A stretch of DNA of 64,000 nucleotides, taken from contig NC_045138.2 of assembly GCF_008831285.2 (NCBI RefSeq), positions 24,275,934 to 24,339,933 on the forward strand, in the 5' to 3' direction. A program made the translations under genes and the position numbers. The first letter of the stretch is position 1, and each line of letters starts with the position of its first letter. Positions 1 to 12,499 of the stretch are shown in pieces. Origin of the DNA: Nymphaea colorata. Lineage: Eukaryota; Streptophyta; Magnoliopsida; Nymphaeales; Nymphaeaceae. The notes under the pieces were generated by a model. It worked only from the letters and a program-made list of their open reading frames with translations, was not told where the DNA came from and did no database searches.

Positions 1-1020
1 TCATTTTTCAGGGTGTCAGTTTACAGATAAAACTGTAAATCTGGGTCAATTCATCTTGATTAAATGTTGAACTGTTCAAATTGTAGCTGATGCTATTCCA
101 TTATACTTCATTAATATTCTTTTGCATGACGCCGGTTCAAAAGACGTTTGGTATTTTTTTCTGGGTGATGTGTAAACACATTTACACCAGAACATTTGGC
201 ACCCTTGGATGAAAAATATGAAATCCAAGAAACAAAATTTTCAAGGTATGTAACAACACCCAGCACAAATGATGAGCTGCCAAGCCTGCCCATAAAGCTT
301 AGTATCTTTGGTAGATCAGGCCTATATAGTTATACTCAAATAGCAGAAAGTTTCAGGTGCTATATTCTGTGGCGTCGTGAGGAACCATGCATCATATCCA
401 ATGGGACCTTTCATCTTGGTCGGTGACAATGAATAGGGAAGCAAATACAAATAGTATCACCCATCACCCCCAGCAGTTTGGTGCTTGATGACTGTTGCCA
501 TCATAGAGATGGGACCTGATATTCTTCATTATTTTTGTGACACGGATGGACGGACCTACCGAAATTTATGCTTGACGTGTTGCACACTGTTGAACTCGAA
601 GACAAAATGTTTTTGCTGGTCTTTGTACTAGTAGTCTTTTGCCCCATCTGTGATCCTGTCTTAAGATGGTCTGGATAAATACTTGCGTGGATGTGCATCA
701 ATTGGTTGCTTTGATGATAAAGGTCGTGATACTGTCCTCTCAAGGGGCCCGTGTGATGGGATTTTCCTTTCAACTTTTACTTTTTTGTCGTGGTGTTCGT
801 GCATTGTTTTTTTTAGTTAGTAAACCAACCTTGAGGACGGCTTTGTTCTACTAGTAGTTCGAAAACTTATTTTAGATTAGAGGCATGCTAGGAAAAGTGT
901 CGATCGAAGTCTTTATTCTCATAAAGATAGTATATGGCAATTAGTCATTGTTTCCATTAGAAGAAGCAAATGTAATCTGATGTACTCCAGACGTGATGTA
1001 ATATGCATGAAATAAAATTG
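1..1020 (+). other. Possible 3' end of an upstream gene, unrecognised
   Basis: Two short open stretches look like exons. The first ends near 246 at a GTATGT donor. The second starts after a CAG at about 357 and stays open to a stop near 425 or later, depending on frame. They are followed by about 550 bp of non-coding sequence that ends with an AATAAA-type signal near 1010. This fits terminal exons plus a 3' UTR of a plus-strand gene lying mostly left of the window. The peptide has no motif I can name, and the phase joining the two stretches is ambiguous. Confidence 0.25.
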
Positions 1021-4000
1021 TGGTATTTGTAAAACATCATTTTTTTTAACTATTACAAAATATCATGTTATTAAAACGTCATTTACATATCTCTCTGTTT
1101 TCATATTTCTATCGTCTGTACTTCAACATGTTTTCTTGTATATCTAAAATTTAAATGTTCAGTATTTTCACGAAGACTCTTTGCATGATAAAGTTCGGAA
1201 TATCTTGAGACTTTCCTTGTTCAAGGAAATTAGGAGTCAGAACTTATTACAGTAATACTATTTTATCCGTTATGAATGAAATCATAGAAAACTGTAGTTT
1301 AGTTACAGAACTCGTCGTTAGCTGCATGACCCATTTAGTGATGTATCAAATTGACGTTCAGGGACAAGCCACTAGAGTGCCCTGAAGGGGGCCTTTGATA
1401 GGGTGAGAAAAAAAACAGTTCCACTATACAGCTGGTTAAACGTTTCCTTTTTTCGGCGACAAAAGAACAAGAAAAGCCGAACAGTATTTTGTAAAAGTGA
1501 AAAACTTTCGAGCAAGTATCTTTGTGGCAGTATGTACGGTGGAATTATGCTTCTACATGAAATTTCTTTCCTCCCATTGACATGCCCTAATTGCCAGTAG
1601 TTCGTATATGTTGGCCTGCCCCTGTTTAGGGCCCTCTGTTTGCAAGAAAAGGAATTCATGGAAAGGCTTTCCCGGAACTTTTCTACCAAAGCGCTTCGGT
1701 GAAAAATGGGTTTGCAAAAGGATGAAATTTTTTCTTTAATTTATTTTCGTTTTTAGGCATGACTTTGAGTGAATAGAAATTTCAAAAAAAAAAAAAAAAG
1801 GAAACTTAATCTCTCTGTCTCTCTTTCTGCATCCATTCCCATGAGTGCTCTGAGAGCTGGGCTGAGAGGTCCATCTCATCTCTCTCTAACTCTCTCTCTC
1901 TCTCTTTCTCTCTTATTGGCTTGCCTGATTTTCATGAGGGTTGGTAAGCAACAATGTTAATGACACGGAAATTTAGAACAAAAACACTTGCTGCATTATA
2001 TTGCTTCATTTCCTGGAGTCTGAACAGTCATTTATTGCCTTCCAGTACAATTTGAATCACTTATTTGGTTGTACAAGAAATCCAACTTGGAACAAGTTCA
2101 TTTTTACGTCACGTACAACCACACGTTACCTCCAGCGAGGCGCTGCCATTAATCAGGAGCCGCCAAGCTCTTCTTGATCTTTGTTGAATATCCGATCCAG
2201 AGACCTAAGTTTTTGAACCTTGGTGGATACATCCTCCGGCTTCTGTTTTCAAAAGGCAACTGAGTCGCAATGCTGGTGGTGAATCATATAGACGTGGGCG
2301 GCCAATGGGTTTGGGCCGTTTCTCTCTGGCTTTCATTGTAGACAAAGTGTCCCGGCGTATTACAGAGAGCGTCCGTTCTGCTGCCTCCTTCCATTTTCTT
2401 CCTATAGGCGTGTAGAACAGTAGGATAATGGCAACTAACAAGAAGTAGGCACAGAGCAGGAGAAAATTGAAGAAACTCATACCTTTTCGAAAAATTGTTT
2501 TAGGATTTCAGATTTTCGACTGCATCACCACCTTCGCAGAGAAGAGAAGCGGTAGTAGGTGAAAGAAAGGCGGTGAGGAATGAGGTGCCTCCATTGCTTT
2601 CCCTGATTTTTTTTCGAAACAAAATTGCGGAGACCATTCGCAGAGTTTTCTCTGATTTCTTTTCGAAATAAAGTTGTGGGGAACATCGGCTACATCTTTT
2701 GGATGTGGACCAACAAAAAAAAATTAAGAAGCCTTTTTTTGTGTAATTACTGCTTGAAAGAATTTCTAAACTTTCACTACCCTGAGGGAAGACACGACTT
2801 TCTTCACTCGTTTTTGAGGTGAAAGCGCAACTCTCCAAAGGAGTACAGTTGACATTCTGTAAGGCTATGGCTTGTCATTGTAATAAAAATTGGAAGACAA
2901 TTGAAGTTTGGACTTTGGAATATTCATACTCCCGCAGTGATGGAAAATGTGTATATAACATGAACTGGACATTACTTAGTTCATGCACATCTTATATAAA
3001 CTCTGCCACCAATTCATTTCGTTTTTAAGGCGAGCAGACGGCTACCATCTGCCAAACCTGACCAAGATAGATCGGACATCTAACCCTACATTCGGTATCA
3101 TCCAACCAGTCAAAGCACAGGTGACCAGATCTACCCAAAAGGTGCTACTGATGCTCATAATGGCGAATATCCATCACCAACATTACCAATGGAGATTTTG
3201 ATCCTTAATCTTAAGAATGCTAGTTTGCAGATTATACAATCTGCTTGCCCCATAGAGGCCTGATGGTGGAAGTTCTTAATTTTATCTGCCTCTCAGAGAA
3301 AAGGGCCTCCCAAATCTCGAACCTATGATCTTCCACAGGGGCCTTTCACTTTTAGCTCTTGTGGCCGTCTCCATGCTACTGGAAATGGGAAATTGCACGA
3401 GGAACGTGTATTTTAGTTTCTTTTGGACACATCCATGTGACATATCTTCACAGCTCAAGCATTTTACTGTAGCAAGAGTCGTCAATTTAGTATTTTACTG
3501 TAAATTGCTTTAGAAACGTATCCTAGCATTTGATTTCACCGTAAACTCCCCTCTCTAAACTTTCAGAGATTAGATTTTCGTAAGGTGAACTTGGCACCAC
3601 CTGGACCTAAGACTGCAATTTAGCAGGGAACAACAGCTATTCACTACTGTCAAGAGGATAAATGGTAAAAGAAACTGAATTCTCGTTAAACTTAACAAAT
3701 TCTGCCAAGTCCATTATAAAAAATTAGTCTTGAAGCTATTGACAGAGATTAGACCATATGTGGACATTATGTTAGCTTTCACGGATTTTTACGCTAGTCC
3801 TTCCATTAGCATATTCGCAAAATCGTTAATGTTGCGTTTTGCAACTTTTCAAAAATCATCATTCTTTTTTCAATGTAGGGACGGTCCCCAGAGTCAGAAA
3901 TCTATATAAAACCATCCAAAGAACTGATGTTATCATTAACCGGCACTAGTACTTGGAAGATAAAATGGCATCGTTTCCTATCTATGGGTTACCAACTCTC

Positions 4001-4110
4001 TCTCTCTCTAACAAATAGGCACACACACACCGTTTAAAGTCCACCTGTCTACAAAAATCCAAATCACTAAAAGGCAAAAGCATAAAGAAAAGAAAGAGGG
4101 ATTTGAACCA
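1021..4110. other. Intergenic stretch, no gene recognised
   Basis: Both strands contain only short ORFs without family motifs. Visible structure is a poly-A run near 1783 followed by a CT-rich microsatellite (about 1808-1915). A 91-codon minus-strand ORF at 2205-2480 begins with a strongly hydrophobic segment of about 20 residues and then turns basic. It could encode a tiny membrane protein, but nothing else supports it. Confidence 0.4.
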
Positions 4111-4112
4111 AC

Positions 4113-4265
4113 CAGGATGGAATTAGGCTTTCCAATTGCCCAGAGATTGACCTTGTGATCCTCTCCGCCGGTGACGACGACCCTCGAATATTTCTTCCCG
4201 ATCTTCAAGCAATTGACGTTGGAGCTACGCGCCACGAATTCTTCTGATATACGAAGAGCCAAGAA
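4113..4265 (-). pseudogene. KTN80: Katanin p80 (KTN80) first-exon fragment
   Basis: Read on the minus strand, this piece encodes the first WD40-repeat region of plant katanin p80. It has the run [17 protein letters not shown], then [19 protein letters not shown], ending at a GT donor at 4112-4111, where the exon 1 donor of this family falls. Katanin p80 is the WD40 subunit that targets the microtubule-severing p60 ATPase. The usual N-terminal start (MAKRGYK-like) is not present; the frame runs upstream into unrelated sequence. No following WD40 exons are found downstream on this strand, so this is a detached fragment. Other katanin pieces lie 1 kb away on the opposite strand. Confidence 0.7.
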
Positions 4266-4375
4266 ACAACAACCAATAACAACAAGACATAGCACAGGAG
4301 AAATCTGGCAGTTTTTATTTTGCTCAAAAACTTTTGTAGAGACTCGAGTTGCTTAGGAAAATCATCGATATTATC

Positions 4376-5150
4376 GTAAACAATGAATGTGATTTGAACA
4401 ATTAATATTGAAACCGACATTAAGATGCTGAAGATAGGGTCCAGATACAAGCAATATTTGACTCCAAATTAATGGGATCATGGCTTTTATTTAACCACAT
4501 TAAAGAAAATTTGTATAAGTTTGCCTTGCTGCTGCAATTCTTGAACTATGCGCAGGCTCCACATAAGTATACCATTACATAAGATTGTCACATTAACCTC
4601 ATTATAACAACTCGGCCCACTTTCACATGAGCTCAGGCTTCTGGCTTGATGGGTTCCAATCTACCTTTAGCAGTTTTGTTTTCAGCCCAACAAAAACTTC
4701 GAACGAATACAACCAGCTATTATAAGGCTCTTTACATTCTTCACAAAATTAGAAACAACTCTAAACTTTTCAAAGTGGTTCACCTACTTTAAGTCATATG
4801 CTTCAAAATGATGATTTAAACTTAGCGCTAGGGATTTAATTTTATTAAAATGTGTGGCTAACGATGACTGCATTTATTTGCAGTTTATGACTTCTTGCTC
4901 GTGAACATGATAATGATGTGTTCCATTAGACTGAAAAAAACGTTTCATTTAGCGGAGAGCTGGGAGAGGAGGGAAAGGTCTCCAAGCAATGACACGCTAG
5001 GAATGAGTGCTTCCTCTGAATCACCTGAGAGTTCATTTTCTGTTTCGGTAGGTTGATGATCTGTGTTTCATTGTTGCAGAAATTTTTTGATGGTCTCCCA
5101 TATCATATCTGCTAGTTTCAAACGTATTTTCTGATGCCTTTTTTGTTTAC
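4376..5150. other. Spacer between katanin fragments, nothing certain
   Basis: AT-rich sequence with no clear gene. A short serine-rich open stretch at about 4950-5050 on the plus strand ends at a GTAGGT donor. It may be another decayed exon of the fragment that follows, but I cannot match it. Confidence 0.3.
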
Positions 5151-5153
5151 CAG

Positions 5154-5965
5154 AAGGATCAGTTTCAGGCAGCTGACAGTGAAACAACTTCATCTTCTGA
5201 TGAGGATGATTGTGACAGTGCATTAAAAGATCATGGTATTTTTTAGAGTGAGATGCAATCTCGTCTAACAAAGTTGCAGGTACACTGGTGAAAAAGTATT
5301 TGTTAGGGATTTAATCTTGATGTTTCTCTGATTAACTTTGTTTCAGCATTCTTGTAGTTGGTATCAGCGATCAATTTTCTCATGACTAATCAATGCAGTA
5401 TATTTATTAATTTACTTATTATTTCTTTGTTTCTTGGTAATTCTGTTGTAAGAATTTTAGTTGCCATATAAGGCTTCATAGTCTTGACGATCACTTGTTG
5501 AAGAGTATGCTTTCAAGTTTCTGTTGCTGTCCAGTGCTTTAAATCAAGGTTCCAGCATATTCCTCTAGGATGTCTCGTCACTACTTTTTCTTACATATTG
5601 CATTAGTGTTACTTTTCTACAACTTACAATAGTAATTATCTGTTCTGGCTCAATCCTTTTGGCATTTAATTATGAAGATATATTTGCATGCATCTGATCC
5701 TGGGGAAGCATTCTCTCAGGTTGTACGGCGCTTCTGGGATAGGAATGACATAAAAGGAGCAATCTTTACCATGGAGAAGATGTCTGATTACTCTGTAGGT
5801 ATTCTGCTCAAGCTACTATTATGTAGCTGCTAATGGATAGCTTTTTCTCGTGTTGGCTGGATTATGGTTGGACTTGCAGGTGCATGCAGATGTAATAAGT
5901 GTACTAATGGAGAAATTTGATGCAGTTACACTGGACATTTGCGCTTGCATGTTGGTCACGGTTTA
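5154..5965 (+). pseudogene. KTN80: Katanin p80 C-terminal (con80) fragment, broken
   Basis: Three exon-like blocks on the plus strand encode part of the con80 domain of katanin p80, which binds the p60 severing subunit. Block 1 (5154-5279) ends SEMQSRLTKLQ. Block 2 (5720-5794) reads VVRRFWDRNDIKGAI and continues to SDYS. Block 3 (5880 to about 5965) reads VHADVISVLMEKFDAVTLD. All have GT/AG borders, so this is genomic, not a processed copy. Block 1 carries an in-frame TAG at 5244-5246 where the family has an ordinary residue before the SRLTKLQ motif. The domain also stops short after block 3, with no remaining exons. The WD40 first exon lies inverted at 4.1 kb, so the gene appears rearranged as well as truncated. 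Confidence 0.72.
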
Positions 5966-6309
5966 AATTGTGGCGTAGCTGTGATTTACGATCATATTAA
6001 TCAACTATTCAACACATGATAACATTCTATATATACATGCATATTTATTAACTTCTCGGCATACACTCTCCATCATACCCAGGACAAAGAATAGTGCCCT
6101 GTACAAGAGTGACTTGAGTTTGGAGACAATCAAGGTAAGGTGATCCCATGTAGCAGCTTTACCAGCCTGGCCAGCCAGCTCGAATGGAGGGGTCGCGATA
6201 GACATGGGAAAAGGAAAAGTTCACACACAAAATTAGACATTTAATCTAAATAAAGAAGTTGTAAAACAAAGATATTGAAAAAGTAGGACATGAGCTAATT
6301 TTAGAGTAA

Positions 6310-6781
6310 GGGCCTGTTTGGTTGGAGGGAAAGGGAAGGAAAGGGAGGGATTGAGCAATCCCTCCTTTGTTTGGTTGGCTAACTAAAGACGAGGGAAAGG
6401 AAGGGAAAGGGGCAAAGTGTGTTTGGTTGGGAGGGGAGGGAAAGGGAAGGGAGGGAAAGGAAAGGATTGTGTAGTATAAATGCAATCCCTCCCAAATCGG
6501 ACGGATTGGGAAGGAAAGGAAAGGAAGAGAGGAACAAAGTGTTGACTGCCCACAATACCCCTTCCTTCACGTTCTTAATTTTTTAAACATTTTGACTGTT
6601 AAGGATATTATTGTAAAGTATTAACCTTTCCTTTCCTTTCCTTTCTTTTGTATCCAAACAAGCTTTTTAATCACTTCTTTCCTTTCCATTCCATTCCATT
6701 CCTTTCCCTTCCCTTTCTCTTCCCTTCCCTTTCCTTTCCCTCTCTTTCCATCCCTTCCTTTCCCTCCTACTAAACAGGCCC
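6310..6781. mobile_element. Tourist-like MITE (PIF/Harbinger type), 472 bp
   Basis: The element begins GGGCCTGTTTGGTTGGAGGG and ends with the inverted counterpart, CCTCCTACTAAACAGGCCC. It is flanked on both sides by TAA (6307-6309 and 6782-6784), the target duplication typical of PIF/Harbinger transposons. The interior is almost pure purine on the left half and pyrimidine on the right (GGAAAGG / CCTTTCC runs), so the two arms could fold into a long hairpin. The TIR-like GTTTGGTTGG motif recurs inside the left arm near 6370 and 6422, suggesting internal end duplication. No transposase is encoded. A related partial copy lies at 35041. Confidence 0.8.
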
Positions 6782-7242
6782 TAAGTTAAACCTTCCTTGC
6801 TTCTTTTCTTAAGCTTGGACAGTGCAAACAAAAAGGGCCCAAGAAACACAAGCCTTTGTCAAGTACGGATGTGCATTAGTTGCACTCTATTTCAAGGCAA
6901 ACCAAGATTATGAATATCTTCAATCTTGGGTGCGACCAAAACTTTTACAATTGAGATTAGCCCGCTTTTTATTTGAGAAACTTAGTGAAGTTGGTCGTTT
7001 ATTGAAGAGAATATGAAGACAATTAGATGAAAGCTTTTTATAACAAGCAAATTTGACATTTGTATACTGTGGATTCAATGGTAATGCAAAACTATATGTC
7101 GAATCGAAATTCAACTAATTACGAAATCCTTTTGCCAAAAAGAAAAAAAGTTAATTGTAACCAATCGAATTGGAAATAATTGAAGAAATGTCCGGATGTT
7201 ATAGACGTTCATACGGTGCATTGCTAACTCGTTCTCCACCAG

Positions 7243-7410
7243 TTTGCTAAATTTATCTGCTCACATGGTTTTTTTTTTCTTTTTCTTTCTTCTCATATGT
7301 TTGCTAAATTTATCTGCCCTCATAGTTTTTTTCTTTTTCTTTTTCTTTCTTCTCATATGTTTGCTAAATTTATCTGCCCTCATGGTTTTTTTCTTTCTTC
7401 TTTTTCTGCC
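7243..7410 (+). repeat. Minisatellite, about 3 units of 57-60 bp
   Basis: Three successive units begin with TTTGCTAAATTTATCTGC at 7243, 7300 and 7360. Each continues into a pyrimidine-rich tract and, in the first two, ends TTCTCATATG. The third unit diverges after about 45 bp. It is non-coding; the ORFs across it are low-complexity Phe/Leu runs. Confidence 0.9.
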
Positions 7411-7689
7411 TACAAATCCTTTTGTTCGCAACAATGGACTTCTAGTGCCATGATAATCTCAAATTCAGTAATAAAATTGAAAAATTTCTATTAAAAGGCG
7501 CCGGACTGTCTTTTCAAGTAAACTGACAGTGAACCACAGAGATATATTCAGAAGACAACTCTGGAAATGTGAGGCAATGATTACTATGGAAATATACAAG
7601 CGTTAGCTTATAGAATACTATCCAGCATTATATGTCCCTCCATTCTAGATTGGATTTTCCATCCTAAAGATTGTTGTTCACAAACAAGT

Positions 7690-10600
7690 ATGACGTCTCT
7701 TTTGCTAGCTATTTTGGTCCTGATTCATGCAGTGAATTCTGAAAGCAGTATAGTTAATGAGAAGCATGGTTTTTGCAGAACTTATCCAAGAGTACATCCA
7801 GTTAACATTCAGTTGCCTTAACATTTGATATTTTTTTATTTTTGGTCATGTTCTTTTGCATTTCCGATCTTTTGTTGCGTGGCCCAGAGTGAAGACGGTG
7901 ATACAATCAACTGCGTGGATAGCTGCAGCCAACCGGCCCTTGATCGTCCGTCCTTGAGAAATCGCAGTATCCAGGTCCACACCTCAATCTTTCTTCCTTC
8001 ATGATTGTCAGCTCTCGTATTGTCATAGAGGGTGACGTCGTGTTGCTCTATGCCCACCCCACCTGTTAAGACTAGTGCTTTTCAGAGATCTTGGCACGAA
8101 TGCGTCTATCAAGAACCAAGGTCAGTTTGGTTGTGTTGATTCTGAAGATTGTTCACAAACAAGTATGGCATCAATCGTATCCATGCTGGACTTGTAAACA
8201 AAACAATCGAAAGTGTCTGCCCCTTAATTATGATAGGCCTACATCTCTCTCTCTCTCGTTGATCCTATTTCTGCCAAAGTACTAGCAGCAGAAGCTTTAT
8301 TTTCATGGCAACTTGTTGCAGATGAGGCCTAGCCTCTACCCAGAAGGTATGGCCGTTCGAGGGAGCCATGATTCAAGTGGCAAACACTGCCAAGTCCAGC
8401 AAATGAGTGGAAGCTGCCCCGATGGCACAGTTCCTATCCTGAGGCGCACCATGCTCCCTATCTGAGGAGCACCAGAACTTTTACACCTATGCCAGCAGAA
8501 GTTTCATCGGAAAGCACTCCATCACCATTTTCAATCCTAACTCTACAAGGTCACTGCCTCTTCTTAATGCAAGCCACAAGGTAAAACATGTTTCTTGAAA
8601 TGCATGCTTAAGGGCTTACTTGCTCTCCTGTATATGAAAATTGTTCAATATTGATGAACCATCTGCGTTGATCGACCAGCATGCTCCTGTTCACGTCGAT
8701 GGCGGCCCGTATTTGGGAGCTGCGGCAACTTTCAACATCTGAAGACCACAGGTCGGAACAGGCGATGATTCCAGCGCATCGAAACTTGTGGTTATCAAGA
8801 ATTCAGAGTATCTTCTGGCTACCAGCCTTGAAGCAGGATGGATAGTATGTTCTCCAATCTATTCATCCTCTTCAGCTGGAATAAGAAAGCGCAGGTTACC
8901 AAGGCCAACACACTTGTTAAACTGGATGACTCCGTATTTATTTCCGTAGCCAATGTTGAGAATCGTCAATTGAAAAGGTCTTTCAATCGACAGCGCTAAT
9001 TCAGCAATTAAACTATGCCCTTATCCTGCATTGGGTGCAAAATTTATTGTTGGGATTTTGTCACAAATAAAATGGGTATGCTGCACACACACAGAGAGAG
9101 AGAGAGAGAGCACCTAAGCAAACAGATATTGCATCGGTGAATCCACTTGTTGGGGAACGCAAACATAATTACTTGCTTCCTTATACACAGTTAGATCAGA
9201 GAACTTTTTTCATCCAAGTGAGGAATGGTAAGAGTTACTTTGATCCAAGGTCTTGGAAGTTGCACTTGGACCTAAAGATTTTCCCTTAGTAGTAGTTGAA
9301 TTCAGTTTACTCCTTGCTTTGCCAGTTATTGAATTTTAATGGTATGGCCGTATGGCCACAACTTAATGGCGACACAGAGACACGCCTATTCAGCTATTGG
9401 ACGCTAAGCTGGCTCTCTCGTCTTCAGCCGAGTCTTGATGTTGGAATTTAGATGAAGAAAACATGGCCATTAGAATAGGAAAGGATATCTTAACCACAGA
9501 AAAACAGAAAAGTCCTGCAGAGAGCTAATTTTGACTTGCACTTGTTCCTACAGACGGATGGCTATCGTTCAGTGGGCTGCTATGACCTTCGCCCTGGTTC
9601 TGTACAAGTGAGCAAAACTGTGGGTCTTGGTGCTGCCATCCATCCTGTTCCTACATATGGTGGCACCCAATATGAAGCAATCTTTGAGATATTTAAGCTA
9701 TGCAGATTTCTCATATGGTTTTGCAGGTTCTCTCATCAGCACATTAGCCTTAGCAGGAAACAATAAATGTATATTTTCTTTAGGGGCCATTTGGCAATAA
9801 AACCAGTAACAAACAATTTCCTTGGCAAGATTGATTTAGATTTATAAAATGCTGTAACATAGTGTTTCATGAATTTGCCTATAACTTTTGGAGTAAATTC
9901 ATGGAGCAATTTGTTATGGTTTCCATTGGCAATCAACTGTGTAGGTCTAAAAATTTAAATATGCATTAGTATATATATACCCAGTTTTCTTCAAATACTT
10001 TCAAACACATTGTTATATGTCCAAGGCTGCAAGTACACTTTTAAGGCATTTGACTTAAAAACGGCTCCTATTTCAAATGCTGTTTAGATAATGAAATTTT
10101 TAAAAGTGAAAGTGTAACAGTAAAGTGCTAGAATAGCTTATCAAGTGTCACCTGTCTAAGATTTTTTGGAAAAAAGATACCTACCGATATGTGCCTCAGT
10201 CTCTGAGCAACTTAATACCTTGAAATTTAGCTAATAGATCTCTTTGTATTGAAGAGTTGGACGTTAATATAACAAATGGTTATCCGTTTTTCTCATTTTC
10301 TCCAAAAATATGAAATAATGTAAGTTTTCAAAATCTGCCATGAAATTTAGACACACACACAGGCACATATATATATAGAGAGAGAGAGAGAGGGGGGAGA
10401 GAGAGAGAGAGAGAGAGATGAGCGATCGTTTTGTTAGTTCAATGATAGAACTAAAGAGTTGGACGCATTTATGAACAGGATCAAAAGACAGGAAACTGGT
10501 GGTTCCTATTTCAGACGGAACTAGTTGGCTACTGGCCAGGAACGATAGTTCCAAGGTTATCGAAAAGTGAAAAAACATGACTTGGGGAGGAGAAGTCTGT

Positions 10601-10830
10601 CACCCCGGCAGTGGTAGTACAGCCACGGACATGGGAAGCAGCCATTTCTCCGAGGAAGGACATGGAAAAGCAAGCTATTTCCACAGTATAAAAGTTGTTG
10701 ATACCGCCAACATTTCAGAGATTCGAGAGGTCTCATCCCTGCAGTAACTCTGCCCGAGTGCTATGAATGAAAGACCTTGGCAATCAAGGTGGCAACGTGA
10801 ACCATGCTTTCCTCTATGGTGGTCCAGGTA
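7690..10830 (+). pseudogene. Neprosin-domain (DUF239/DUF4409) gene, degenerate
   Basis: Several blocks in order match plant neprosin-family proteins, which are secreted glutamic peptidase-like proteins. A signal-peptide-like start (MTSLLLAILVLIHAVNS) lies at 7690. Block 7888-7974 has DGDTINCVD and QPALDRPSL and ends RSIQ at a GT donor. Block 8322 to about 8580 has MRPSLYPEGM, then QMSGSCPDGTVPI. Block 8680 to about 8845 has GGPYLGAAATFNI, then SLEAGW. Block 9554 to about 9691 has TDGYRSVGCYDL, then VGLGAAIHPV. The block from 10491 has TGNWWF, VGYWP, TWGGEV, MGSSHFSEEG, then NHAFLYGGPG near 10825. Inactivating changes are visible: a stop in the 8.3-kb block after RRTMLPI, a TGA at 8740-8742 where the family has the Trp of the N-x-W-x-P motif, and frameshifts around 10575 and 10770. 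Exon order and introns are kept, so it decayed in place. Confidence 0.8.
10371..10419. repeat. TA/GA microsatellite in the neprosin pseudogene
   Basis: Short AT repeats are followed by an interrupted (AG)n tract of about 45 bp, lying in the last intron-like gap of the neprosin pseudogene. Confidence 0.85.
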
Positions 10831-10839
10831 GTAATCTGA

Positions 10840-12490
10840 ACTGCCAATAGAAGTTACAAAGCCATGCAATGCAAATTGGCAGAATTTACAGAAAAGATGT
10901 ATTAAAGCTAGCAGTACATCAACCTGATTATTCCAATGTTTTGTAAGCCAACTAGCAGCATGTCCCGTTGGTTCAGTGAAGTGTAAGTCCATTCCATGGA
11001 ATAAAGATTCTTTTTATTTCCAGAGAGTTATTCAAATACAAGTCTGATACTCCCCACAAAAGGAAGAAATACATCCCTGGCAGCTAATGAAATTCAATTA
11101 ATTCAAAAAAGATAAGGTAAGTAAGTTGGCGTTTATGATCTTGGTTTATGAACATTATACTACTGATTAGGCGTTTGCAATTCATTTACCCAACTCGATG
11201 ACCAGCAGATATGTTGGGTTTATTGCAAATATTAGACAAAAAAACTACTTGAAATGCTACACGTCCTCATGTGATTGTAGAGAGTACACGAACAACGGTG
11301 CGTGCGCACTGTGCCTCCTTCACTAGGCAAATCGTGCTTACGAGAAAGAGAGAATGGAATGTCAATGTGTAATCATGAGAAATTGTTCACCGGCAGGGGA
11401 GTTCATTCTCTCCTTGGCGTGAATTACTGCAGCTTGTAAATCAGAGGAGAGACCGTGGAGGACGTTCGACGACATTTGTCTGTCATCGGTCTGTGTCATG
11501 TCTTTGTTTCCTCCAGGAGATTGAACGAGACTCGTCCGACTTCATGTCAGAATAGGGGCCTAACGAATCTCAGGTGATATAGGACTTTGTGCGAATTGGT
11601 CCACCGGAGAGCTCACTAAGACAGATTTGGGGCCCGACGAATCTCAGGTGCTTGTTGCAGCCACGGTCGTCATTAATCATGTAGTCGTCGTCGAGGAATG
11701 GGAAGATGGTGGCCTACAGGCGATCTAAATTGAGTCTTTGTGGGTTGTGACACGATTAACTGCAAGCGACAGACTGTTGTTTGTTTTACCATTCAAAGGT
11801 AGTTTAATTATCAAGTCCTAGTGTGAAATATATCTTGAAGCTGTATTGCATAAAAATGCGTATCACAACGATCACGATATGGTTGTTAGAATTTAGATGA
11901 CTTGCAATTAGTTTTCTCATCTGCAACTGGACGATTTGCTCTCTATCATCAGTAGCTCCATGTTCTCATCGATCTGCAACCATTGACCATCTATCCACAA
12001 AATAGACTCTAAATCCGAATGAAATGTAGAATTTGATATAGACAAATAGATTATGTTAAATGCATCTACTTCAGATACAAAAGAGTGATGTTGCCAATAG
12101 GAGGAACATATTGGCACCACCAAGTGCCACAAAGGTCATGTATACATCAAATATTTAGTTGGCAAATACGATGCTTACTGGGGCGATTCGTTATTCAATT
12201 TTGCGCTTTCGGATAAAGTAGTGTGACATGCATTTGCATGCTGAACAGCCTGAACTCATGTTTATTGATGTGAAGACTAAATTGCAACTCATTCATGTTA
12301 TATAAGTTAATGCCCTGCAATTCGTTCTATGTCGATTTTCTCCTATCCATCAGTATACCACAAGATTGACACTACAATCAACTTTCTCATTTCATCCTCC
12401 GAAACAAATAATCAAACATTTTCACGGCAGTTCATCATCAACTGCTCAAACTCCTACAGATCAGAAAAGAGCATCACCTACCCAAAATGC
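10840..12490. other. Intergenic stretch, no gene recognised
   Basis: No family motif is seen on either strand. A phrase reading close to GACGAATCTCAGGTG occurs twice about 66 bp apart (near 11568 and 11636), a weak local duplication. The right end near 12490 borders the 3' end of the mS33 gene. Confidence 0.4.
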
Positions 12491-12499
12491 ATCCAGTGT

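Noticed and set aside
2205-2480. 91-codon minus-strand ORF with hydrophobic N-terminus
   Set aside because: It may be a tiny membrane protein, but there is no homology, promoter or context to support it.
6246-6570. Overlapping minus-strand Pro/Ser/Phe-rich ORFs
   Set aside because: They are translations of the pyrimidine-rich strand of the MITE.
10675-10992. 105-codon minus-strand ORF
   Set aside because: It is the shadow of the neprosin C-terminal block on the plus strand.
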